A stretch of 64,000 bases of DNA from NCBI RefSeq assembly GCF_003369915.1, contig NC_046674.1, forward strand, positions 18,727,657 through 18,791,656, written 5' to 3'. Positions 1 to 12,100 of the stretch are shown here, one piece after another. The position numbers and the translations under genes were made by a program. Source of the DNA: Drosophila miranda (lineage: Eukaryota > Arthropoda > Insecta > Diptera > Drosophilidae). Numbering within the stretch: the stretch's first letter is position 1; each line of letters opens with the position of its first letter. Below the pieces are notes generated by a model that worked only from the letters and a program-made list of their open reading frames with translations, searched no databases and was not told the DNA's origin.

Positions 1-3000
1 TATTATATCTTTTGTGCAGTTCACCGAACTTTTGTTGTTGTTGTCGTTGTTGCTGTTGTGGTCCGATATTCCGATATTTTGGCGATGTCGCAACTGCTAA
101 AATTAGTCTGAAGCCCGTCTTGGGGGCTCTTTCTCTTCTCTATTAGCGTAGGTCATGCTGTTTGTCCGCGCGACCGAAGTGGAGCACTACATGGGATCTT
201 CATTTCACATACATATGTACGAGAATCTATGCTGGTTGGGGCGTTGCGTGGGGGTCTCTGTCTCTCGATAGAACTTTCACAGTTTCTTGGGCTGAGATCA
301 CCCAAGTGTCCGAGATCTGTGCGGGGAAAAGACACCTGTAGGCACGGCACCCATTGATTGCTCCAGTTCAGGGTGACATAATAGTGCGATTATCTCATTG
401 AATTATATGAAGTGAATAACAAAATTGTCAAAAGTTTCGTGACTTTGCAGGAAAATTGTCCAAAAACAATCGATGTAAGGCCATAAAAATAGGCTACCAA
501 TCGACTTCGATATGCCAAAATCATGGGGTCTGCGTTCCCTCTAGTACAGTCCCTGCCATAAGTGTGATTATTCAACACCGCAGAAAATTCCGTAAAACGG
601 TTTTGGAGCTTTGATATTCATTTTGCTAATCGCATTTCAATCAATTTCATTTCAATTGTCGGCTCCGGGGGCTGTGTGGATCGACATTTGTCGTAGACGT
701 GCATGTCGCATGCGTCATGTGAAATATTCAAGTTTTGGTTTTGGTTTTGTCGAGTTTTGCATGTAACGCATAAATAATACTCTAGCTAGCAGGTCGAAAA
801 CACTACTGCGTGTTGTTCCGCGTCGCTCATACGCACAGTGGGCCGTCAAAGTCAGCATCGGGTGTGCACTGCATTTATAATTCCCCGTAGTTTTGTTTAT
901 TGAACTGGCTGGCAAATATATTGTATCTCTAGCTTTTGGGCTGTGACTATTCATGGAATGCTCGCTGATTTATTTCACCTATGCCTCCCCTCCCCTTTGT
1001 CGCTGCCCGAACCACATGGGAGTGTGAGTGTGAGTGTGAGGATGAGGGTGAGGAAAATGATTTCATTTGTGGGCGACGGGCGTGACGTCAGCCATCCAAT
1101 GCATCCATCGAGATCGGTGGCACAGCCTATGGAGCAGCCTCACAGTTGAATGGATTGATCCGAAACAGGGGGCCTTGAGGTTCTCTGCTCCATTAGACGG
1201 CGGCGGCGGCGGCGTCGGCAGCCACTCACCCACGCACTCCACATCACGTCACACACACTCGTAGCTCGTATCTCTGTGGCGCCAAAATAAAGCAAGTTCA
1301 ATTTGCAACTCCACTTTCGGGTCTTAAGATCTCAAGGGTTGTTGTCGTCGTACCGCCGAGTGCCGCTCGCTCCCAGAGCGACAGATACTCATATTTTTTT
1401 TTTGCAGGCGAGACAAATAATTACAACGGCTTTGATTTTTTAATTAAGTCGAGCTTGAAGTCGAGATACAAATAGATATGGATATGCCATACAAAAACAT
1501 TTGCTTGCTCAGACTTTTTATTATCGACGTGGGTTGCTGTTTTATTAATGCTTTGTCTTTTCCTATTTTTCTAATGGATTATAAATATTATATCCATACT
1601 CTTGTCGAGAGTTTCCATTCTGCAAAGAAGTCGGCAATTGATTGAAGAAGGGTTCTCAGGTTGCATATATTATAGTATTTCAACTCTTTCCCAAGAACAT
1701 TCCGGGCCAAAACTTAAGGAAAGACACTCTTTAAATAACCATGACAATTCGAATCAAGGAATCCCTTAAGAATCCCAAGCCAACCCTCTCATTTGGAGAA
1801 GGGTATTTCCCCAATCGCTCTAACGCCATTGGCCTTTCACTCCCCTTCGTCTATTGATTATTTGATTTGCTGACTCAACCTGCGAATCGCCCCAATAGAT
1901 TTGTATTTTAAGATATGTTTATTATTCGTCTAGCGCCTGAGGGATATTGAGCGATAAAAATTGCCCAAAAACGAAATATTTTTAATAAGTTTTTAACTGA
2001 TCGGAAACTGTCGAGACTTCACTCCAATTGGCGGCTGGCTCCGCTTCGCACTTCAAGATCTAACGAATACCAAGGCCAAATGCAAAGACCCTTTCGAAAA
2101 CGCGATACCTTCCCATAAGAGATCGCATCGAGTCGAGCAACCCCCTCCCCCACTTGCTATGCATTATGGAGGAGCACTGAGAGATGTGATGTGATGTGAA
2201 GTGAAGTGATCTTTGGACTGAGGTGCGATACTTTGCAATTAGATTTAATTATTCCAAGTGTTCTATTCACATATGTGGAGGGGAGATCTGGGCAGAGTAG
2301 ATCTGATGTAAGTCTAAGAGCCAGGCAGCCGGAACAAGTTCGATTTTGGCGCGTGACAACTGCGGGTGGGCCGAGGCGGCAAAGAAATCGGCTTAGAGTA
2401 CTTGCCCTCAAGCAGATTACATCGGGCACAGAACCAAGCAGACCAAAAAACCATCAGCCACCAGTCGGCAGACACCTTAGACACCGCTCTGGCTCTGGGC
2501 TCTAGCAGGCACCGTAGACCCCTCTCTGGGCTGCGGCAGACAGTGTAGACACTGTAGACACTGCAGACACCGCGCTCTGGTGCTCTGTCAGACACGATCC
2601 ACGAATCGACTCGCTGCCGAATCGCAGTGCTGGGCTGGAAACGAGCTCCGACCGAATACTCAACCGTTTCTCGATTTGAATTTGAAGTTTTTAAACCGTC
2701 AACTAAGCACGCTGCGAATTTAGTGGCAATCGAGCCAGAGAGCTGTACAGACGGACACCACGGACGCGACGCGAAGCGAAGCTTGAACCACCGCAAAACT
2801 AACGAAACCGAAATCTGAAGATTGCATCTCGCGTGGGTCGTCGGCAATCGGAAGTGCAATTCTCTTCAAAACGCTCATCTCGGCTGGAGCAGCAGGCCCC
2901 ATCAGCAGCTCTCACTCCCTCTCCCTCTGGAGCGGCGGAACTAATTGAGCGGCGGAACACACTTGGAGATCTCATCTCTCCCTGGGATAATTATTATTAC

Positions 3001-3181
3001 AGTCGAATGTTTTGGCGATGAGGGTTGCCGAAATTGGCAAAAGATACGAGTAAAATTCGGAGCAAAATTGTGCGTGTGAAGGCAAGCGTGAAAAACAGAA
3101 GAAAATTGCAAATTACTTACTAATTCAACGTTGTGCCTGAAAGAAAGGACCGAAAACCAAAAAAAAAAAAAAAAAACCATC
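1..3181. other. 5' flank and leader of the cuticle protein gene, no other gene seen
   Basis: No protein-like reading frame is visible before 3182; the open frames here follow simple repeats. There is a GTGAGT-type repeat near 1021-1045, a (GGC)n tract near 1198-1212, and imperfect TAGACAC-type short repeats at about 2480-2590. The last several hundred bases lead directly into the ATG at 3182 and probably contain the promoter and 5' leader of the cuticle gene, but I could not fix the start of transcription. An A18 run at 3159-3176 lies 5 bases before the ATG. Confidence 0.5.
3159..3176 (+). repeat. A18 homopolymer in the 5' leader
   Basis: Eighteen consecutive A residues end five bases upstream of the ATG at 3182. 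The run lies in what must be the mRNA leader of the cuticle gene. Length errors from sequencing are possible in such a run. Confidence 0.85.
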
Positions 3182-6100
3182 ATGAAGATCTGTCTGGTGA
3201 GTGTTTAACAATTGTTTAATCAGCGATAAATTGTGTACAAGTCAATGGTCTATAAAATCGACGAATAGCAGTCGTGGACAAATAAATGTGTTCGTCATTT
3301 TGGGGACACTTAACATTAATTAAAACTATTTATGTGTGATTGGCTGGAGACTGGGACCTTCCCGGTGTGTTGGTTGCATTTAGAAGTCAATGGTCTATAA
3401 AATCGACGAATAGCAGTCGTCGACAAATAAATGTGTTCGTCATTTTGGGGACACTTAACATTAATTAAAACTATTTATGTGTGATTGGCTGGAGACTGGG
3501 ACCTTCCCGGTGTGTTGGTTGCATTTAGAAGTCAATGGTCTATAAAATCGACGAATAGCAGTCGTGGACAAATAAATGTGTTCGTCATTTTGGGGACACT
3601 TAACATTAATTAAAACTATTTATGTGTGATTGGCTGGAGACTGGGACCTTCCCGGTGTGTTGGTTGCATTTAGAAGTCAATGGTGTATTATGTGTGCGGT
3701 TGGAGGCCAGGGGCAATCGGCTTTTGTGTACTTGTAACTGTGAATTCTATAGATAATAGTGTAGTGTGTGGTTTACATGAACTCTGGGTTCATCTCGTCG
3801 CAGCGGTTCTTGTTCTTCATCAGATAGGCGGCCAGGTAGCTGACCGGATCCTCGGGCCTATCCTTGGCCAAAGCTTGCAGTCCGTTCAGCAGGATGTGGG
3901 CCACCGTCTGGTCGAGATACTGGCGCACTGGCAGTCGTGGACAAATAAATGTGTTCGTCATTTTGGGGACAATTAACATTGGTTAAAACTATGGGACCTT
4001 CCCGGTGTGTTGGTTGCATTTAGAAGTCAATGGTGTATTATGTGTGCGGTTGGAGGCCAGGGGCAATCGGCTTTTGTGTACTTGTAACTGTGAATTCTAT
4101 AGATACTAGTGTAGTGTGTGGTTTACATGAACTCTGGGTTCATCTCGTCGCAGCGGTTCTTGTTCTTCATCAGATAGGCGGCCAGGTAGCTGACCGGATC
4201 CTCGGGCCTATCCTTGGCCAAAGCTTGCAGTCCGTTCAGCAGGATGGGGGCCACCGTCTGGTCGAGATACTGGCGCACTGGCAGCGAGTTGAGATCCATT
4301 CGCGGCTTGCGGCAGGTCACAGGCGGTGCGGCTCCCTCATCCAACAATTGGGGGTGCGCACGGGCTGCTGAGTTCGGTCTGGAGAAATCAGTGCCATCTC
4401 CACCTCCGCTTACAGTTCCAGCACCAGATCCACCGGCGGAAATGCGTGAGGCCGGTGCATCGGCGGGCAAAACATTACCGCTAAAAGGCATCACTGTCTA
4501 AAAAATAATTTTTTTTTTTAATACAACTTAAAATTTTTTTTCACTTTTTTTTTTTACCGATTTTTGAAATTTTTAAATTTTTTAAATTTTTTTGTTGTTG
4601 AAATAATTTTGTTTCGGAGCTCTGCTCCGTACGACTACTGAAAAGGGAATGAAAAATCCTAGATATTTCCCAGGCATCTCGGAAATTCTATGCCGAAGTT
4701 CGAAGTCAAGGCCTACTTTCTGGTGTGTTTTTCTTTAATTTTATTTAGCCAAGTTCCTTCTCGAAAACTCTACAGTTTGAAGTTCAAAGTCAAGGCCTAC
4801 TTTCTGGTGTGTTTTTCCTGAATTTTGCTTAGCCAAGATCCTTGGTGACATCATTCAAAGATTTCCCACAAATTTCGAATCTCAATCAGCTCTTATATGG
4901 ATCGTAAATCCCTCTGGCCATTCATCTATCACCCATCCATCCGCCTGACCTCGCCCCAAACAATTTATGAGAAGCATCCGAAATTTAAGAGCCTCGTCGC
5001 GCTGTCTCATGCTTTGATTTACAGCCACTAGCCACTGGATGGGGAGTCCGCAATCCGCAATTATCTCTCAAGTAGACTCCAAGTAATTAAGAGGCTTTTT
5101 TTTTGTTTGTTTTTTGTTGATCAAGTGCATTGGGCAATTGTCATAAATTGTGGCCCTAATTTCGCTTAAAACTTTGGAGTGCCGGTCTGGGGACTCCTCA
5201 ATCTATTCATAACTCCCCTCCAACGTGTTCTACAGATTTATTGCTATTTGATTTTCATCATAGTGATACATAGAATCTGCCAGCTAAATTGTTTGATTAT
5301 CTTTGTAAACACTTTTCTTAATTGCCATCTGTAAATCACAAACACAATCCCTCTCCTTCCTCCACTATCATTTCATCTAGCCAATACGATAGATCTGTCT
5401 CTGTTTATAAAAAAATAAAACAAAAATCTATTGAATAATTCATGGGAAGCGATTAACACATATTTCGCTACGAGAAACGTGAAAACCTGTAGTTTTTGAC
5501 CCATATTAGAGATTATTTTGCCAGAAATTTGAATATAAATAGAAAGACTCGATCAAAACAGCAACAGAGCTACAGAGCAATAGAGGAATGGGCTGGAGGG
5601 CAGCGTTAACGCTATTCCTTAACTGTTTTACGGAGGCCTCAATTGTCTGGCGTTTCAACATAAATCGTGCATTACATGGCGGCTTCCCCCAGATATTGAT
5701 CTTCCTCTTGGCAGAGCCACAAAAATGTGAGTGAAAAATGAAAAACAAGAGCCAAAAGCAAAGGTCACTGGCATCGGCATCGGCATCGGCATCGAAAGAG
5801 TGACGGATGATGATGATGATAGAGGAAGATGATATTGCTGTATTCAGATACAAGATGAGTGTATCTATGAGTGGGCAGTAGCACGTGGGCAACATTTTCT
5901 CGACAAGGGAACTTGAAGGGAACTACTTGCGCAAAGATATTCAGAGACAGAGACAGAGAGATAAGTAGAGCCCCAGTTCTTCAAGCATATGCAAATGAGT
6001 TTTTGCCGCTTCCAAAAGAAACCAACCCAAAATTAGCGCAACTGAATTAATTAGCAAGTGGAATCACTTGCCACATTTTACTTTTATTATTTATGTGACC

Positions 6101-9100
6101 TTGAGAGGAGATGGCGGAATGGCCACTGGCCAGCCCAGGCCAGGCCCCAACGATTCATTAAGTGACAGAAATGAATTCAAATTGTCTTTGCCATTTTGTC
6201 TCACATTTCTCTTCTCAGGCGGCAAGCCCCAAAGACATATAGACAGACACCAAAGACAGAGCGAAAGACGGACACCTCTACAGCGTCCAGTAATTATGCA
6301 AGTTTCCCCCCTCCCAAAAATGGACGCATGAACTCTCCCGCAGATGTGATATATAGCTTCGTTCGTCTGCGACTGATTTCTGTTTCTCATGTTTTTCACA
6401 ATTACATATTATTAAATATCATTTCCAATAGGATAACCGCCTTAGCCTTAGGCTTTTATCTTTGGCGTTTTGTTTTCTGCATTTCACGCATACATTTTTG
6501 GCCAATGATGCTGCAACTTTTTGAAGAAATTCCGTATAATATTTATAGATCAGTGACCCAATTCCTTTTGATGGATAGAGCTGGCTAATTTGAGTCGATT
6601 CTGGGTATTCCGTGTGGTTCACACGATTTTGCCCCCTTATGCGCCTTAAAGATAGAGATCTCGCAGAATATTTTTGCACTTTTTTTAATGGCTTTTAAAA
6701 CAAATTAGAGACAGCTGCTGTTTTTTTTGCCACTGAATGGGAAGCGGATCCAAAGGCGGGTCACAGCCATAACTATCGCGGGGGAGGGGAGGGTCAGCCA
6801 TTCGCCGAGTGAGTGATGTGGGAAGCGCAACAACAGAGGATGATGGTGATGTTCTGGGGGTGCTAATAAAGCTATAAGGCAATAAAGGTCTATTATATTA
6901 GCCATAGAAGTGAACTGATTTGTAAGGAATACTTCTATCAATTGATAGGTGCCAGAATACCGCTTCAAACTATATCGATATCTAAGGAATCCTTCTACTA
7001 GATCCAGCTCTTTCTATTATTCCATTTGGCTGTCTGTCGCCCAACAAAACTGACAGTTTCAACTGCCAACAAACTGCCAACAAACTGCCAGTTGGCTTTT
7101 GTAAGACTGCAAACGAGGCAACCCAGACATAATGCCCACACAAGAACTGACAGCGCGAAACAATGTCGCCAGAGAAACACAGAAAACACACTCGTATGGG
7201 TATGGGTATGGGTATGGGTACCCATATTTCAGTGGAGTCCCACGCATGTGGCATGAGCTGAATGCCAGATGAGAGGAGCAGAAGCTGAAGGAGGAGTAGC
7301 TGCAGGCGCTGCAGAGTTCCACAGATGCTAATCATTTGGCATGGCAACGAAAGTATGCCAAAGTCAGCTGCCGCCACTGGGGCATGGCTTGGCCCGGCCT
7401 AGCCTGGCCCTTTTTCCACAATTTTCCAATTCCTATTACCATCACCATCACCATTTTGATTTCGAAAGTAAACACACAATTATTAGACATAGTTTGGCGT
7501 TGGCTTTTTAGGAATTTTTTTGCATATAACGCTGACACAGATGGCGCCTCAGCTCTGCTGCCAAAAGTGCTTTTCCCACAGCTGTTTGCTACGCGCCAGA
7601 CGGAGTTCATTTACACGCAGCTCAAGTAAGAGCCCACAAAACAGAGCCACAGCCACAGCCACAGCCAGAGCCAGAGGCAAAGCCAAAGCCAAAGCCAGAG
7701 CTGTTGCCACCAATTACTGTGATTAATTTCGCTTAATATGTGTGCATCGCGAGTGCTCCAAGTGCTCCAAGTGCTAGGCGCAATTATGAAATACGGTTTA
7801 GCATTTGTGTGCGGCACTAAAGAAGAAGCCCAGCAAACAGTTGCATGCCCGCACGGTTCACACACCCCTTCCACCCCATCCCGTGGCTGACAATGAAAAT
7901 CGACTTTGAACAACACGAAAATTAAAACACGAGCGAGCGAGGCGAGCAATGAAACAACTTGCATTGGCCCATGTCGACGGATCGAAGTGCCAGCAGCAGT
8001 TGGAGCCTGATCTGAAACTTAATTCGATGGCAGGCAGCAACAGCGTTAGTGGCAGTGGTAGTGGCAGTGGCAGCAGCAGCTCTTCGTGCAGCTTTCACTC
8101 TCTTTTGGGGCCGAATGTCAACTGTTGGCCAGCCAAGCAACGGTTCAGTTCGATTTGGTTTGGTTTCGTTTCGTTTCGTTACTGTGGCCCCAAATCCACT
8201 TCTTTTGGGGCGGAGGTTGGGCGCCAAACTGTGACAAATTGGAGCAAAACCGGAGGGACAGTAGGGCTGCCAAAGAGCTGCCAAGTGCAGTGCCAAAAAT
8301 TGCGGAAACATTTCTGGCGACGAAGCGCGAAGTGCGCGAAAAAACCAAAACGAATAACAAAAGACTCAAGACACGAACTTGCCAAAAGACACAGGAGGAT
8401 GAGTCAGAGTCAGAGTCAGCGTCAGCGTCACATCGAATGAATTTTCCACTTGGATACCACACTCTGCCACTGCTGCTGCTTCTGCTGCTACTGCTTCTGC
8501 TTTTGCTCTCCGCCTAATGGCAATGTCGACCTTCATCGGGGGGCCCATTACACAACGGCCCGGCCCAATCATGCCTCTTTCACGCCTCGAAAAATTGGGC
8601 ACAGAACACAAAGCTCTGTCTGCCATTCTTGTGGCCCCATTATGCAACGCACTTCCATTAGTGTTCATTATGCAACGTTTTTCCATAAATGTGTCATGTA
8701 AAAATGGATGAAAACTGTCGGAAGCGCCGCTTCGCTACTGCTTCAGGGGTTCAAAGCTCTAGAGGTGTGTGCCGTCCGCCCACGTTCGTCGCTTCTGGAT
8801 GACCTTGAGGCATGCATGCATCGGGCATGCATTACCATACACAGCCGCAACACACACATTACCATTTGTGCTTCAATAATTTTTATGATGAACATTTGTT
8901 TTGACAGCCCCCACTGACAATTGACAGTCAGTCCAATGCATGGCAATTGCATGATTATCATATCAATTCTATGTTTGGGGCAATTCTGTTCTACTCAAAG
9001 GCATGCGTGACTGCTAGAGAGCTATGCGGATTTCACACTTTATAACCCATAACACCCATAACATCCCATAACACACTCGTAACACTCGCAGCATTCACGC

Positions 9101-12100
9101 AACACAACACTCTTTGTGGCGGCTGCAGGTATCACACCCCAAGTGCCACAAATATGGAGAGCAGCTGGGGATATGATGCAATGCTACTGCCTGCCAGTCA
9201 GTGTTTCGAGTCCAATCTCTGATGCAAATCGAATGGGGGATACCCTCAGCTTGGCCACAACTGAGATGTGATGCAAGTTTGCCTTCCGAATGGGTTTGGC
9301 CTGATGCTAAAGAGAAGAATCTGAGAAGTGTTACTCGTATTTATAAGAATTAGCATTGGCCAGCAGCTGGCTAATGGAAAACTGGGTTACGTTAGCAACA
9401 AATGCAGGCGACCGGACTATGGAACAGATCACTTGAAGGCGTACGAATCTCTTTAGAATCCGATCTGATTGAATGGCTTTTGAATGGAACAAACAAGACA
9501 AGCAGCAGACAGCAGGCAGCTCTCTGCGAACGCTGCGTGGCTGATTTGATTGAGGGGCGGGTTCTACGAAAGCCCACACTCTGTTACTGAAACCATAGTT
9601 GAAGCCTTAACAGCTAAGGCATGGTTCAGCATTCAACTCAATTGTATAACCGCTTACACTATTTCTCTATACTCGCAGTGTTTGTTTTTTTTGTTTTTGT
9701 TTTTTGGTGGTGCCCCAAGACAAACAGGAAGTGCCGCAGCCAAAAAATTCGTTGACCAAAAAAGGCCAGGCGCTTTTTTCTTCGTTTATTTTTGCAGTTA
9801 CAAAAAGTCAAAGATCTAATGAAATTTAATACAATTTTGGCTGCCACACAGCTGCTTGCCACCGCCGAAAAATCAGCGGCTCTGCTCGAAATCTGACAGC
9901 GGGGTCTGTCTGTCTGTCTGTCTGTCTGTCAGTCATCCTACTATGTGGGTGTTTCTCTCTCCTCCAACCCGAATCTCTTTCGGCATGGATCCAAGTGTAA
10001 TTCAATAGTCGTTTCTGCTGCTGCTGCTGCTGTTGTGGGTCACATTCTTGGAATCGTTTGTGTCTAATGAAATGTTTCATTAGTTGAATCTATAGTCTCG
10101 GGTTTCGCTGAATGCTGCTGCTGCTGCTGTTGTTGCTGTTGTTCCTGCTGTTGATGTCATATGTGGAATGTAAGCAATTAGAAATTATTATTTGCTTGGA
10201 TGATCAGCAGAGCATTGCTCAGTGTCTGTTCAAAGCGAAATGTTTTCAAGGGTGTTGTTTGTCAAATGAATCATTGAAGATTCTAGCCTTTAAATAGTTC
10301 ACTCTTCTTTATGTTGTGTGGGATTGTTGTATGATTTTTGAATTCTTGCTTATAATGTCATAAATATTTCTTAAATTTTTGGAAATTGTAATTTCCACCA
10401 AAGATCTGCCTTCCTTATTGCCCAGTTTGTTCCTTAAGTCTTCCGTTTAGGCATATAAATACATTTTTCTGTGGTTCGTAGACAAATTAATCATATCTTT
10501 GAATCCCATGATTATCTAATAAATTATATAGAATTATAGTCTTAGTTGTGCTATGAAAATTATGGAATTGTTTGGGAGGATCATTATTTAAATTAATCAG
10601 CTTTGTTTTTCTACAAAGTTTGTGTCTCGAGCTAGATATTTCTAGTGTCACATTTTCCTTGAATTCCAACCGAAATGTCCCATAATTACTTCTTAAATTA
10701 TATACACTTATAGTTTTTATTCACCAAAATCCGTGATGACAAACACAAACTGCTTGAACTTTGAGGGAAGGGAAGCATATTTTCAATGAATGAATCATTT
10801 TGGTGTTTTCCCAAATTTTTATGACCATCCTAAACTAGATTACATTGCCTGATATTTTCTATGGGTTTTCATGCCACATGATTCATGACTGCACTCACCA
10901 TGCCGGAAGCATTCATCCGCCGCATTAATTATGTGTAAACTGGGAAACGAAAACCCATCGAAACATGCACTCTCCCAGCGAGATGGCGATGGCGATGGCG
11001 ATGGCGATGGCGATGGCGAGTATGCAAAACACAAAACACTCCCCAAAAACTCAATCGGAACCAACCCAAAACGCAAACCAAACCTGAATCTCAAACCGCG
11101 AGTCCGAATCCAATGCGATAGCCACATGAGTTTTGCTATGAAACCGTATCGATTTGAAAGGGGCTTTGGGGCTTCATTAGCTCTTTGTTCGTGCTCAGAA
11201 TGCAGGCAGCCATCGAATTGCCATTTTCCTTGGATCATTTATCATCGTACAACTATCCCATGGGTTTGCTATGCTCTGGTCTGGTCTGCTCCAGTAAATT
11301 CAGAGCAAACGGATCATAATTGAAGTGAATTTTAATTAAAAAACTGTGAGCAGTGGGGCAGTGAAGGTCATTCGTGGGGCAGAGTTGGTGCCGTGCCGGG
11401 GGGGCCCCCAAATTATGGCTTTGTTTCTAACATTTTTTTGCAGAATTCTTTGTTCAGTTTTTTTGAGTTTTTTTCTTATTTTGGGGTCAGCTTTTGGGGC
11501 AATTTGAGATGTTGCGTAAATTACAGAAGGAGGGAGGGGTGGTACTCAGAAGGGTGGAGCGGGGGAGATTGTTGCGCAACATTAGTTGGTTTTTTGTTTT
11601 TTGTGTTACCATTTCGACAAGCGGCTGCCACCACCAAAACAACAAGAAGAAAGGAAGGCTACCGTTCGAGGAAGAAGTTTGAGATACCCTTTAGGAATAG
11701 TGCTTTTGGAAGATGTATATGATACAGTTTAAGGCAAAGCTGTAGGATGTAGTAATTCGGTCTTGGTAAATCCGATCCACATTCATATACTATATGTACT
11801 TTGCATGAGAAAAATAAAGATCTGTGGAGTTACAGAGAGACTACAATCGACTATTTTTATCAATAATGAATAAAGAAAGTACATATGTATATTATATATT
11901 TATATAGGAAGTAATGTACTATATATTCCTCCTCTTTATGGTAAACACCTCCTCAAAATCATAATACTCTTCTGTGCCAGGGTACAAGGTGCCTTGTAGT
12001 GTAACAAAATTGCGCGCCAAAGGAAAACGTGATTTTCCACTTTTGATTTTGTTTTTTCTTTGGGTTTTAAGGCGCGCACCACACTCTCGCGCCCAAAAGG

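Noticed and set aside
2314-2859. 181-codon open frame on the minus strand before the cuticle gene
   Set aside because: Translation is low complexity and follows the TAGACAC-type repeats; no conserved motif, no splice context.
3241-4285. CRISPR-like direct repeats
   Set aside because: Units are 145 and 350 bases and contiguous, without spacers, in a eukaryotic intron; they are tandem duplications.
5506-5895. 129-codon minus-strand frame in the cuticle intron
   Set aside because: Dominated by GATGAT and GGCATC simple repeats; no family resemblance.
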